DNA from: Chionis minor
Taxonomy: Eukaryota > Chordata > Aves > Charadriiformes > Chionididae
Assembly: GCA_013398295.1 (NCBI GenBank)
Contig: VZSF01006711.1
Location: 62,001 to 126,000, forward strand
Direction of reading: 5' to 3'
DNA length: 64,000 nucleotides
Part shown: positions 24,093-35,945 of the stretch, in pieces
Position numbering within the stretch: the first letter of the stretch is position 1
How the letters are laid out: every line of letters begins with the position of its first letter
Made by a program: the position numbers and the translations under genes
Notes under the pieces: model-generated
The model's database searches: none
What the model was told of the DNA's origin: nothing
What the model saw: only the letters and a program-made list of their open reading frames with translations

Positions 24093-25399
24093 TAAGAATT
24101 ATAAACCACTGGTAAAAAATGGGCTGTGAGAGGCAAAGTTTGGTTTCCAGCAGACACCAGCCCCACTTGCTCCTTCCTTTCCACCAGCGGAAAACCTACA
24201 TTACTCTACAGAGCCTTTCTGTCACCCCATTTTATAAAGTACAAATATGGCCCTTGAGAAGAAAAGCCTGCCAGCTGCACCAGATCTTTCCTGCCAAGTC
24301 TCCCCCAGCTTGCATTAAGATCCAGGTTCAGAGATTGGGCAATGAGCTTAGGTTGCTGCCATGAGATAACAATTAGTTATTTCTATAGCTTTAATGGCAG
24401 TTGTTTCCTATCAAGACTATAGGTAAAATTGATCTCATTCTGCATTAATGTGAAAGCTGCTGTGTTAAGAAAGAAAACCAAGAGCTATCTAAAAATAAAG
24501 AGGATGATAGACAGATGTACGGCTGTCAGAACAGAAACAGAAACCCGCTGATCAGTTGTGGACCCTCCATGTCACTCAGAATAGAGGTATTACTGGCAAT
24601 GGCAATTTGGCTCTTCCATGTTCCAATTTAAGAACTTTATTTTAAATCAAGCTGAGGAAAAATTGGAATTTCTGTAGAAGTGGTGACATTTTCTGGGAAA
24701 TAAAGGATTTTGAAAGCTGCCAGTTCAGAATTACGTTTCAGTGTGCTGATAGAGTTAGCACAGCGGGGCTTGTTGAACCAAGCTGGGAAGTCCCATTCCC
24801 AGTGGCAAGAATTTCGGCCTTTGCCGCCATTGAGCCCAGGCCCAGAATAAACACTTGATTATAAAATCAAGCCTTTTTAATGCTTTCTTTTGCATCCTAA
24901 TAACAGCTGCTCCTCAGAGCTTCCCAGAGATACTCCAGGGAAACCACCTGGCTGAGCCACGTGGTGTAGCGCTGCAGCTGAACTAAGCGGGGAACTCTCG
25001 GGACCAAGACTATCTGCATGGGTGCGCACGTTGCAGCCCCAGTGTACATCCTCCCCGTCCCTACAAAAAGCCCATTCTTCAGATCTGTCCATCTGAAGAT
25101 ACCACAGATAGGTTAGAAGCCAAGCGCCTAAAAGCAAACTCCCAAACTATAGTGCATGCAATTTTTGAGCGCTCAACAACAAGACGTGCCGCTCACCTCA
25201 GGGACGGGAGAGCGCCTGTGACATCCACCGAAAAGATGCAGTAGAATACTAAATGCTTTCAGAAAAAAAACATGCTGGAAGAGTTACCCCAGCTCCTAGC
25301 TTGCACAGTGTGGAGGAGCAAAGTCTTCTGGGCTTTCCAGGATCCGCAGAGAAGGATTTCTCCTTCTTTTAGTACAGAAGCAACATTTTGTTCTGTGTG
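24093..25399. other. Unique sequence, no gene recognised
   Basis: The part near 24.36-24.48 kb has several ATTA-type words and could be conserved, but I cannot support a boundary. Confidence 0.55.
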
Positions 25400-25690
25400 C
25401 CCTTTTTATTTTAGAAACCCTGCTTGATAAATTACTAGAGGGCCTCATTAACTGCAAAGATTTGTCAGTTTTCCCAAAGCAATCACAGTGCTAGTTAGGC
25501 CGAAGGAGCAAATGGAAAACTGAAACGGAAGCCAAGCACAGCCCTATTAATCCTGTGTTATGGATCGACATTTGTCAACTCTATTGAAGTTTGTTGTACC
25601 GAATAGACCCCAAGAGACCACTCAATTACTTTATCTCTGAGCAATTAGGATCCTGCTCTTTCAGGTCAATCTGTTAGCACAGAGAAAAAA
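25400..25690. promoter_or_regulatory. Candidate conserved noncoding element
   Basis: Unique sequence with 'cctcattaactgc', 'aagcaatcac', 'cctattaatcctg', 'ctcaattac' and 'gagcaattagg' spaced over about 250 bases and no low-complexity sequence. No open frame of 60 codons crosses it. It resembles homeodomain-rich enhancers; conservation is untested. Confidence 0.25.
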
Positions 25691-27598
25691 ATTTGGATAC
25701 CAGATTAACAGTAGAAAATCCACTGCCTTATGTTTCGGGGTGTTTTCGAGCAAAAACCCCAGACTTTCCATTTCAAATGCTGGGTTTGAGGAAGCGAGAG
25801 TTTGTTGAAGTCAGCATCAGCAAGGGGCTCCCCAACGTGGTCATGTTCCCCAATATGTCCCCCTCTCCACCTCTTCTTACCCAGGCACTGCTGTGTTTGC
25901 CAGATGATTGTAGAAGGATCAATCTATTCTTATAGCCAAAAAAAAACCCCAGCTATAGCTGTGAGCTGGTTACACCGAGAGATGTCCATCAAAGAAGGAC
26001 TGAAGAACTTGTGACAGTTGTACCACATAAGCAAAACACTGTTAAGGTTTGGGCTAGGAAGACCATAAGCCACTTTTATCTTTCTTAGCAATGTGAGAGT
26101 GAAGGATATGCAGCAGAAGAAAGGGGAAATTTTTGTTGCCTGTATATTTTTCTGTAGCTCATAATTCATCTGCAGAAGGCACGTACTTCAGATATCAGGA
26201 GCTGCACAAGTTTGAAAGAGTTTTTAAAAGGATACAGAAAGGTACAGGATGGGAGAATAACTGAATTATAAATCTCCCATACTCAGGAACACTTAGGTTT
26301 AGCTTGAAACTTGCAGCTTCTGCTTCTGACCTTAAAAAAGGCATGTGTGTCTGGAAGTGCGTCCTTTTAAGAAAGAATATCTGTTGGTGTAATAAAAAAT
26401 ACTGTCTTTCCCTGAAACCCTTCCTTTCACATGCTCATGACTAGAATGATATTAACACTTGGGAATGGAAACTGAAGATGAGTCTACATCGTGCCCCACA
26501 GAGATATCACCACATTCAAGCATACTTTCCTTATCTAGCCAATTTGAGCCCAGGTAGGAGGGCTGCTGGGGTACCATGGACTTTGGACATCGATTATCAG
26601 CTCTGGGGATGATATACAGAGCCTACACCGAAATTGGTGTCATCACTACTTGACTGCTATCTCTATTATTGGTGAAAGCCAGGTTTCACAGAGCTACAGG
26701 AATCAGAGCTCTCGATTGCCCCTACAGAAAGACTCACCCCTAAATTTGTGGTCTGGTTTGGTTATTCCATGACGGACAATCGAGGGATTCTCTTTTCCCA
26801 TGAAGCAGATGGTACTGGAGAGTGGCAACGGCAGACACTTGTATCTGCGGCTGCTTGCTAGATAATTAAAATGTTGTTCTACAGAAATGGCAGTGAATGA
26901 GGCATGGGAAATGGAATTACCAAACTATTACCTTCAGGTTCAGGACCCTGTTTGACCAGCTGAAGATCAGAGAGAGGGAAAAGGTTTGCAAAAAAGCCCC
27001 AAGCAAACAAAAAATCCTATGATAAATTGCTTCCAATGAATGATTCCACCTATTTGTACAGCTTTTCTTCACTGTTATAGAAGATTGAAATTACATATTG
27101 GGATTAATTTATCCAGTGAGTCATGTTTGGTGACTTAAATCTCCAGCTTCTCCCCTTCTCCTATCACTTCAGCAAACTTAATTCCTTTTTCTGTTCATGA
27201 ATCATTCCTGATTTCTGAAAATTCATCCTGCACTCTTAGCTACTGAATGAACAGACTGAATGAATGTGTTTTCTCTTCTGGACTGTTGACTCACGGCTTT
27301 TTTTTTTTTTTTTAATAATAGCAGGCTGACCTTCCAGGCTGCATGGTACTATTGCCTTATTCCTTGATCTAATGAATGGGATGTTTTAAAGAGGAGAAAA
27401 ACAAGTACAGTTAAAATTAGTATGTCCATCTAGATCATTTAGACCTATCTACAGCTAATGATGCACACACTGTGTGCCTTCTGTTATACATTCAGATATT
27501 TCATCAGAATAATGCTGGAGAATCTCACTGGTGTTAGAGTGATACTTTCATCTATTAATGCCACTGAGATAGAGAGATTTGCTATATTTTTTTTATAT
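25691..27598. other. Unique sequence, no gene recognised
   Basis: No 60-codon frame occurs between about 26.17 and 27.59 kb. The only structure seen is the poly(T) run at 27.3 kb. Confidence 0.6.
27298..27313. repeat. Poly(T) run of 16
   Basis: Sixteen consecutive T residues. No recognisable retrotransposon lies directly on the side where a minus-strand poly(A) tail would point, so it is best called a homopolymer. Confidence 0.95.
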
Positions 27599-27723
27599 TG
27601 TTATTTTCCACTTAACAGCTGGGGAACTAAGACCTAGAAAGAGTTTCTTACACACAGACAGCTGTGGCAAACCCAAGTACCATAAGCAGGTTTTTTGAAC
27701 ACCGATTGAGCCCATTGTCCTGT
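27599..27723 (-). mobile_element. MIR-like SINE relic
   Basis: On the plus strand 'ttattttccacttaacagct', 'ggggaactaagacctagaaa', 'cacacagacagctgtggcaa' and 'acccaagtac' resemble the reverse complement of the MIR core and 3' half (ttattcccattttacagatg, gggaaactgaggcacagaga, cacacagcta, aacccagg). MIR-family SINEs are ancient tRNA-derived, LINE-mobilised elements found across amniotes. Substitutions are frequent, so the match is suggestive rather than certain. Confidence 0.5.
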
Positions 27724-28185
27724 TCCCTTTGCTTGGGAACAAATGAGGGACATTTGTGCCTGACCCCCCCCCACAGCTTTGCACAAATGCAGCACAGATA
27801 TTTGGGTAAGGAAAGGCTGAGATCAGCGGAGGGGCACAAAGAAAACTCCTTTTATGTTCAGAAAAGAGGGCTGGGAGTCCTTTCAGCTGGTCTCAATTTA
27901 CTGTCTCCCCATGCCCAGCATCCTCCAAAGCATTTTCCCACAGAACCAGGAGTGCTGCACCAGATGACTACACAAATATACAGAGATATTCGTTGCCTCA
28001 GGGAAGCACAAGAGAGCCAGATACTGCTCCTTTTTGCTGAGATACCTGTCTGTAGGCTGTGTCTAAACTGGAAACACTTCCCTGCTGTTGGGAACCTGCT
28101 CTAGTCTGCTGGTAACTTGCATACACTGACGTGAGGCACTCCTTGTACCACTGCATACTGACCATCTCCAAAATTAACACAAAGA

Positions 28186-28200
28186 ATATATATATATATT
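28186..28200. repeat. Short (TA)n tract
   Basis: About seven AT dinucleotides in a row, flanked by T-rich sequence. Confidence 0.9.
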
Positions 28201-28709
28201 TTTGACACAAAAACCTGTCTCTGGTGTGGATGTGGGTGTCTTCCACCAACGTGGAGAGCCCACATCTCCAAAGCACTGCAGTCAGTGCCTCTTCCATTCC
28301 TCTCTGGAATACTGTTGCTTTTAGCATCCAAGGGGGGAATGGTGTTCACCATCCCTGATGTGCACTTTCCAATCCTGGTATGAAAAGCACTGGAAGAGCA
28401 CAGCTCTGTCACAACATGAGAGATTAGCATAAAGGCCCAGATACTGGATTCCTGGGATTAGTCAATTGTAGTAGCCTTAGTATTTAATGAAGAATAACTG
28501 GTTGGCTTTCTTATTGCAGAGAGGAGTTGAAAAATGCAAGTTGTGTGCATTGAAAAGGCCCAGAAAGCTGGGGGTGAATAAACAGATTATTTCTGTTTTG
28601 AACCTCATGGGTTTTTTAAAGTCACCTCCATGATGCCCATGTACGCCAATACCATGAGCACAAAGGACTAGTGGTCCAGTTCATCCCTGCACCACTCCAG
28701 GGTCACGCT

Positions 28710-28772
28710 GGGATAACTCTGCTGAAGTCCACAGCCCTGCACCAGTATAAATGCAGCATTTCTGACTGCCCA
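28710..28772. repeat. Possible relic of the same fold-back-type repeat
   Basis: The run 'ggataactctgctgaagtcc' followed by 'caccagtataaatgcagcat' and 'tctgactgccc' resembles one arm of an old amniote repeat (gtaactccactgaagtca, caccagtataaatgag, cagaatttggccc). The match is short and diverged. Confidence 0.3.
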
Positions 28773-29487
28773 GTAAACCCTGTTGCTGCACATTCTCAGG
28801 CTTGGTGCGCTTTGCCTGGCCTCTAAGAAGCCCTGGCAATACTCATATGTGGACTTTCAAATATCCCATAAAATAGCCTCTTCCAAAGAAGTATCCCTCT
28901 AGACTGCTATCTGGGTCTCACTTTATGCAATTTCAGATAGTCAGAGAGCTTTACACGCTACATTGCTCTCAGAAATAGAATTCTCCTAAAACACAGCTTT
29001 AAGCAGCACGTATTTCAATGTCTAGAATTATGCTAACCACTGCTCATCTAAATTATTATACTAACTGGAAAGGGGGAGCACACACAATTTAACAGTGGAG
29101 AAAGAGCAACAAATCTAAGAAGAAAAATTGGTATTTTACAGAAAGAAGAAAGCCAGGAATCTAGTGACTATAAAAGCTTTGCTGAAATTAAAGAACCTTT
29201 TATTGTGGGAATTTAAAAGCTTTTTCTTTCCACAGTGCACATTACAGAAGGTGGTAAAGGGATCTGCTAGGGATAAACATATTGGCAGGTGCCTAGATGC
29301 CAGGGCAGTCAGTAAAAACTGGCAGTGATGAAAGTAGGTTTTTGGTAGACCTCAGAACTATGCTACACATCACCAAAGTGATTACTAGCTTCATCCTGCC
29401 TGGAGAAAAGACATCCCTAACAAAAGGAGAAGTACCTGCTGGATCAGAGATTTCTCTTTCTGCCATCTAAAAGCTGACTTTCCCCAT

Positions 29488-29893
29488 CTGGAAAGCTGCC
29501 TGGCAGAATAGGACCAAGGGGTGTTGGTGGACAGTTGGCTGAACATGAGCCAGAAGTGTGCCCAGGTGGCCGAGAAGGACAATGATATGTTGGCCTGTAT
29601 CAGACATAGTGTGGCCAGCAGGACTGGGGCAGTGATCATCCCCCTGGACTCGGCACTGGTGAGGCTCCCCCTGGAATCCTGTGTTCAGTTTTGGGTCCCT
29701 CACTCCAAGAAAGACATTGAGGGCTGGAGTGTGACCAGAGAAGGGCAATGGAGCTGGTGAGGGGTCTGGAGCACAAGTCCTGTGAGGAGCAGCAGAGGGA
29801 ACTGGGGTTGTTCAGCCTGGAGAAGAGGAGGCTGAGGGGAGACCTTCTCGCTCTCTGCAGCTCCCTGAAAGGAGGGTGTAGCCAGGGGGGATC
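29488..29893 (+). pseudogene. CR1 ORF2 C-terminal remnant, frameshifted
   Basis: This part of the CR1 copy corresponds to the end of ORF2, downstream of the reverse transcriptase core. From about 29,521 one frame is open for about 80 codons ([11 protein letters not shown], then ASRT, then CVQFW and KKDIE) and stops at 29,758-29,760. Compared with the usual CR1 peptide order, the following block (QRR, then LRELGLF-like and [10 protein letters not shown]) continues in another frame from about 29,724. The reading frame therefore shifts near 29,719-29,726, apparently by loss of one base in the gag-gtg-ctg-gag stretch. The remnant lacks the endonuclease and reverse transcriptase and is non-functional. 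What is seen is the two frames; the single-base loss is inferred from memory of the family. Confidence 0.8.
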
Positions 29894-30188
29894 GGTCTCT
29901 TCTCCCAAGTAACAAGGAATAGGACAAGAGGAAACAACCTCAAGTTACGCCAGGGGAGGTTTAGATTGGATATTAGGAAAGATGTCTTCACGGAAAGGGT
30001 TGTCAAGCATTGGCAGAGGCTGCCCAGGGCAGTGGTGGAGTCGCCATCCCTGGAGGTATTTCCCAGCTGGGCAGACGTGGTGCTGAGGGACATGGGTCAG
30101 GGGTGGGTTGGGCAGTGCTGGGTTCATGGTTGAACTCGGTGATCTTAAAGGTCTCTTCCAACCTGAGTGATTCTGTGATTCTGTCATT
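29488..30188 (+). mobile_element. CR1 LINE, 5'-truncated copy with intact 3' end
   Basis: This is the best-preserved repeat in the window. It starts abruptly inside the C-terminal part of CR1 ORF2 (seen: a frame reading [10 protein letters not shown]... then CVQFW...). It runs through the CR1 3' untranslated region and ends in a short terminal repeat of the ATTCTGTG type just after the 'aggtctcttccaacct' tail motif. CR1 is the dominant avian non-LTR retrotransposon. Its copies are typically 5'-truncated, end in an octamer repeat rather than poly(A), and lack clear target-site duplications; all of this fits. The junction with unrelated sequence at about 29,488 is the truncation point. It shares unusual diagnostic stretches in the last 150 bases with the oppositely oriented copy at 19.4 kb, which suggests the same subfamily. 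It is not capable of autonomous movement. The subfamily name cannot be fixed without alignment. Confidence 0.95.
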
Positions 30189-31364
30189 CCACCTACACCA
30201 GGCTGGGCACAATTAGTAATTTTGGCCTGAGTACAGTGTTGCCTTCTGAGGCTGCTCTTCAGCAGAGATCTGAGCGGCCAACACAGCTCTGCTGCCAGCT
30301 AGGCTAATTTAAGAGAAGCTTCACTTAAACCTCCCGAGTTGGGTGACAGAAATTATATTAAAAATGTTTATCTACAAAGAGTTAATGATTTCTGTGGTTG
30401 CTAATTCAGCAGGGGAGAGTTTTTCTGTGATTAAAACAATGCAAAGGGGAATCAGAAGTCCTAGGTCTGGCTCTCCCTTTAGCTCACTCTTTTGCACTGG
30501 AAAATAACATTTAACCATCTCAAGGTTTTATTTCTCATCCGGAGACAGAAATATGTGTGTGTGTATATATACACACAAATGTAAGTAAGTGTGTGTGTGT
30601 GTGTGTGCGTATGCATGCACGTGTCTGTATATATATCATGTTTATAAGCATATTTTACAGAGTGTTTGTGAGTCAAATAATGAATGCTTTTAAAGTGTTT
30701 TCAGATCTTTCGCTGACAGCAGCTGAAGCAAGGAAAAGCATTATTAGCCATTTCAGAGTTCCTTTTGCAGTGCGTGCAAGGAGCTGCTAAATAATCTGGG
30801 TGAAATACAGTAACACATTGTATTTTACATTCCTTCGGGAGCGAGAAAACTTTATTTACTTGATGGTTTTTCTTTGAATATAAAAAAAAAAGTAAAGAAA
30901 ATGTTTTCTTATTACTGTAGAGCATGTTGGCTGAGATCTCAGCAGCAGTGGAAGGTATATTTATCATGTAACAGCAGTAGGAATAGCTAATACATACATA
31001 AACCTCCTTCAGACCCAAAGCAAACTTGAGAAAAGGGACTCTCTGTCCCTGCAAAGACTATGAGAAGACAAAACTAAGTCATAAAGTTCTTCAATCTACG
31101 CAATGCCTACGTGCATGTATTGGTTTCTTATTGTATTGATTATATTGCAGTGATAAAATATAAATTTGGTATACTCAGCAACGACAGCTTTACTGCCTTA
31201 TTGTGCTGATCATTACAGAAAGCATAAATTGGGTCATAATTCTGAAGAGTCATCAGAAAACCATGTGCAACTCAAAGTTATTCATTTGAAATAGTGCTTA
31301 TGAGATCTTCAGGAGAAGATCAATATATAAGTGCCTGTATATCGGTGCATGTGGAGGGCTCTGA
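30189..31364. other. Unique sequence containing the TG tract
   Basis: Flanking the microsatellite, 30.30-30.47 kb and 30.69-30.87 kb have a motif-dense texture that could reflect conserved noncoding DNA. No gene recognised. Confidence 0.5.
30551..30637. repeat. (TG)n/(TA)n compound microsatellite with a perfect palindrome
   Basis: Two TG blocks (30,555-30,564 and 30,590-30,607) flank a TATATA core and an ACACAC block, and a short TATATATA run closes the tract. Positions 30,558-30,577 form a perfect 20-base palindrome centred on the TATATA core. Such alternating purine-pyrimidine tracts can adopt Z-DNA or cruciform structures and are usually polymorphic. Confidence 0.95.
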
Positions 31365-31417
31365 TACACACATACACTCACACACACACACACACACACA
31401 CGCACACACACACAGAC
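31365..31417. repeat. (CA)n microsatellite
   Basis: A long CA tract with few interruptions (one T near 31,373, one TC break near 31,378, and one G near 31,402). It lies about 0.75 kb after the TG tract and is complementary to it. Confidence 0.96.
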
Positions 31418-34400
31418 ACTCTCACGTTCTCTCCTTCCCACACCTGCATTCCACGCAGACCGACGGCCGAGTTGTACAGCTGATCTTCCCTGCTCCCACG
31501 AGGGGCTGCCTACCTAGGCAGGTGGTGCAAGAGAAGCTCTGTAGATTCATGGTTTGGTTCCTTCTGTCCCTTGCTCCCCCTTCTCCCCCTGCCCTCCTGA
31601 GTGTGTGCAAGGTGTGCGCACCCTGCGCCCACCCACAGAGGCTGCCCTTGATGGAGGAACCTCGATAAGCAAACCAAGGGCAGGAGCGCAACCCTGTTTA
31701 CAGTGGTGGGTGATTGCAATAATATTTTGCAACTTTATTCCCCTCATTTTTGATGCAACATCAGAATTTGATAAAAACGGGACTCAGGAGCTAAAGAGAC
31801 TGTGGAGAACACAGGACCAAAGCATGTCAAAGAGCACTACCAGCTCACACTTTGTCTTCTCCACACCAGCAGCTATACCCAGAAATGACTCCTGGGCACG
31901 TGCCTCTGGATCCCGCATAAGAAATCCATGCTGGAAAGAGAAAGCCATCCTGATATAATCCTCTCACTCTCAGGTGTAGCCCTGTAGACCACATTTTGGC
32001 CAGCTTTCCTTAAGTGCTAAGCAAACACCAGCCCGTCTCCTCAATGGGGCTGGTTTCTCAGGGGACACAGGTGTTCTTGTGAAAAACTGTCTGTGCTTTT
32101 CAAGACTCTGGTCCCAGCCCTGGTCCCAGCCAGCTCAGAGCTCATCTCTGTGGCTCTTGCTGTTTGACCAGCTGAGATGCTCTGCCATAAGGACGAGGGA
32201 TGAACACGCCACAGCTTGGCCCAGCCTGTTTTATTATTCTGGAAATCAGTGTTGGTTTTGAGAGCACAATGGCGCTTAAGAACATATTCCAGTCCTCACT
32301 GCAGACTCATCGTCAGGTCTGAGCACAAAAACTTCAACACCAGCTCACAGACCTCGCTCGTAAGAGCCAGAGGAGCAGTGGCTGTGGCTGGTGGTGGCAG
32401 CAGGCTGCCACCTCCCAGCAGCTGCCCACGGGGCAATGCCCAACAGGCTGCTGGTTTTCAATACCCCTTGTGAAGTTTCATTGCAATGGATAATTTGGCC
32501 ACTTTAAGCCTCACAATGACTTTAATGGTCTCCAACTGCAAATACTATAAATCTGGTAAAGTTAAAGCTACCAAAAGATCAGATAACAGCTTCTCAGTTT
32601 TAAACGGAATATGTAGTCTTCTCTCTTCCATTGTATTTTATCAATTAACCTTCAGCAAGCACAAAGGTTTCCCTAGATCGGGTGCTCCTGCTGGCATCTG
32701 GAGAAAAAGATACAAATTGTACAGATTTTTTTTTAGGGAGAATACTTTTAATAACCAAAATGTTTCTGCACTTGGAATAATGAGAGTGACTTTTCTCTTT
32801 CAAATGCTAAATTATTTCAAGCTGAGCTGTTGGAAACCATTAATAATTCAAGGAACTCTGCTTTGGGTAAGAACAACATCTGTTGGAAGGTGTTAAAGCG
32901 CAGGAATAACCTGACTTTCAAAGTTATTTCACCATTTTTTTTATTCTCTTTGAGAGAAAAAAGGATGCATCAGTAAATTATAAGAAGAAGCTGTTAATAT
33001 ATGCCAGATGCAAAACAAGGAGGGCTGAGTGACTGCGGTCCCAGGGGTCCTAACGCTGGTCTGCTTCGCCCTCCTTCCCCAGAACATCAAATGCTCAGAG
33101 CTGTGGCTTTCAGTCTTTCTCTGCAGACCCCTAAACATTGCCAGGGCAAGTTCAGACCCGACATGGCTATTTTAATCAGCCTACAGACTGGCATTTCCCA
33201 GCTCCTTTTCCCCACTCCTGGAAGTTGTTCACAGGTCATCAGCAGACCATAGTAACAAAGTTCCCCAGTTCTTCCAGTCAATGAAGAATGAGAGAGACAA
33301 AAATCATGCACCTCTGGAAGGAACTCATCTCTCAAGCATAAGATCCCGTGGATTGCACTTTGGAGGTGCCAGCCTCTCTCTCTCCACTGATGCTAGGGAG
33401 AAGCTAGATGACTGAAGGAGACCCAAAAGGTAATTTTTGAGTGCTAAACCTGAGTAACATTTTGTCCTCCTTCCAGAAATAAGTTAAACCAATGCACTTA
33501 GAAGATTAACAAAATTTAGAAAACAGATCCACATGCAGTGCGGTATTTCAAGATCTTCACATGTTTAGAGTTGGGAATGCAAGTCAGCTTATTGACAAAG
33601 CTGCTTTTGCAATATTCAGTCCACATACAGGTTTAGAATTGCATCTTTCTGCAAAGTTCAGCTGTGGAATTATGCATGGTGCCTACGTCAAACCAGAACC
33701 CTCCTCATCCTCCTGCAAAACTCAGTTGGCATACCAGTTGACAGAGGACCAGTCCTCTTAACTATACTCCTGCATCGTTTTCACATGGCTTACACAGAGA
33801 CGTTGCAACCTAGGTATCACAGTGTCCCACAATAGTGCTGTGATGCCATACCCAGCAAATATTCCTCCCAATTTTCATGACTTTCTATACAATTTCTTTC
33901 TTGAATTTTCAGTTCTTGGAAAAATTACGTTTCAGAGGGGTCAGTTTGGTTTTTAGCTGTTACAAAAATGAATTAAGAGAGCCCAGAATAAAAGAGAAAG
34001 TTTTCATTAAACAACGTGTCACCAAGCAACTGGAAAGACATGCCTGATCCATGATCCTGCCCAGCACCCTAGAGAAGCTATCCTCTATTGGCCTGTACAG
34101 ATGTAATCTTGTTTTAAGACATTAATAGTAGCACTGAATTTATAGGTGTCATTGGTATCACATAAGCAAGGCAAATAACTTCAGATAGAAATGGGAAATT
34201 CAGGTCTTTCACATTTGTATCAGTGAATCCACAGAAAATGAACATTTGCATGTTGAGCAACTGGTTATTCCACATCAAGTCTGAGACCAACATTAATCAA
34301 AGCCCCCGTTTCCAAAGAATTTGGTCCATTCCCAGGAAAATCCATCACAAATCTCTGAAAATCATGGCTGTTTTACTGGAAACAAATGTGACAGATTTGT

Positions 34401-35822
34401 ATACCGTTTGGATTTGACTCCCTCCCATTCTCAGTGTTGAAAATGCTGATGTCTGTCAAGGCAAAGCAAGTTTAAAGGCTAAGCAAAGTCCAGGCTTCAG
34501 CAGCCTCCAAATTTTGGAGTGGAATTTGATCTGAAGGTTTTGAACCTGGCCACAGAATAAAGGCTTGCACTATTTCTTATGATTTGACAGCAATATTTTT
34601 GCACAGCTCCTGTTATTCATTGAACCTTATTAATTTAAGCTTAAGTGTTAAGAAGCAGCCGAAAGGAGAGTTGTTGCAGAGGTCATTCCTATGTTCAACT
34701 TCTCAGCGTAAAGGCCTCCTGTAAGATGAGATGTGAAGGACTTGTTAAATATGAACATGGAGAGAGCAGAGTATGGCAGTCATCACATACTCCATGATGG
34801 GCTTTTTCTTTTTTTTTATATCTGTGCAGTCCTCAACTGTGATAAATATTGATAACATTGTGAACAGATCTTATGTGCGTTGTGAATTGACCTCATTTAT
34901 TTTATAATAATTCATTTGGATGCTGTTGGAACTGCTAATTAAGAAGGTTGCTCATTGCCTGGGACACTTGGACGGAGAAGACCTGGCTGTTTTGTCATGG
35001 GGAAGACTGGGGATACTTGTCATTTGTCATATGTCTGCCCACCTACTCAGGAAGAAACCACGCAAAGTACCTCAGAAAAAAACATTCTGGGAAAGAAATT
35101 AAGGTTTAAAACACCTCAAAATGTGGAATTTCTGGTGGATGAGAGACTGCAAAAACATAACCTTTAAAAGAAACAATAGATGACAGACTTATTCCTCACT
35201 ATGGGGAGGGTGAAAGAGGGTGAAAGGGGACACTCACATTTTAGCATGGACTACATTGATGTATAAAGTTGTGGTTTAGGGTTGGGAGATCAGTTTGGAC
35301 AAGGGGTGCACCCTGCTTGTGGTATAAACACCCTTAGAGCAGCTGAGGGCCACCATGGGACCTGGGAGAGAAGTCTCCTGCAGTGACATTGAAGCAACAG
35401 TAAGGTCTTCCCATATGGATCAAAGGAGATTCTCCTGAGGAGAACTGAGGAGCATTGCAGTGCAAGTCCCGTCCATCCATGGAGAAGGGGAAGACCTACA
35501 TCCAAGCCACTGAGCACAATGCCCAGCAAGCCACTGCTGATGCTGAAGGGGCTGGCAGGATTTGATTCCTGATGGCCTACATGTCAGCAAAAAACTTTTG
35601 GAAACTGGCCTTCTACACCAGAAACCTGGAAGGATGAAGGATTGGCTTTTGTTTAACAAAACATGTTTGTGCAACAAAACATTTTAAGAGCAGATATTGC
35701 CTATGTTCTCCCTCCTATTTTACTGCATCTAGACTTCACCTTCCCATTTTATAATCTCCTATATTTAATTCCTGTTCTAAACCTGCAAGTTTTATGTTGA
35801 ACTTCACTTGTTTATCATGCAC
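31418..35822. other. Unique sequence, no gene recognised
   Basis: A short doublet of 'ctggtcccagcc' lies near 32,108-32,132 and a T run near 34,810. No repeat family or exon recognised. Confidence 0.6.
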
Positions 35823-35941
35823 TGTGTTTTCTTACTTATTTTCCTTCTCTTTCTTCTTTTGTAGGACTCTGGAATGATAGTTAAGCCAAGAAGAAAGTTA
35901 TCCAATAATCCAGTTATCCAGTACTGTCTAGAGGATGAACA
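35823..35941 (+). other. Candidate 3' splice site and short terminal exon
   Basis: A long pyrimidine-rich tract (about 35,823-35,861) ends in 'ttttgtag' at 35,864, a near-ideal 3' splice acceptor. Directly after it, the frame starting at the G reads 26 codons (beginning D-S-G-M-I-V-K) and then hits a stop at about 35,943-35,945. A run of this length without a stop is expected by chance roughly a third of the time, and no family is recognised. No matching donor or upstream exon can be tied to it. Treat it as a lead only. Confidence 0.2.
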
Positions 35942-35945
35942 TTGA

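Larger units (their letters stand above)
27724..29487. other. Unique sequence up to the CR1 insertion
   Basis: Contains the short TA tract and the possible fold-back repeat at 28.71 kb. No gene recognised. Confidence 0.55.

Noticed and set aside
27298..27313. Poly(T) as a retrotransposed pseudogene tail
   Set aside because: No cDNA-like sequence or target-site duplication seen on the appropriate side.
29636..30093. Minus-strand open frames across the CR1 copy
   Set aside because: They are antisense readings of the LINE 3' end, seen in CR1 copies generally.
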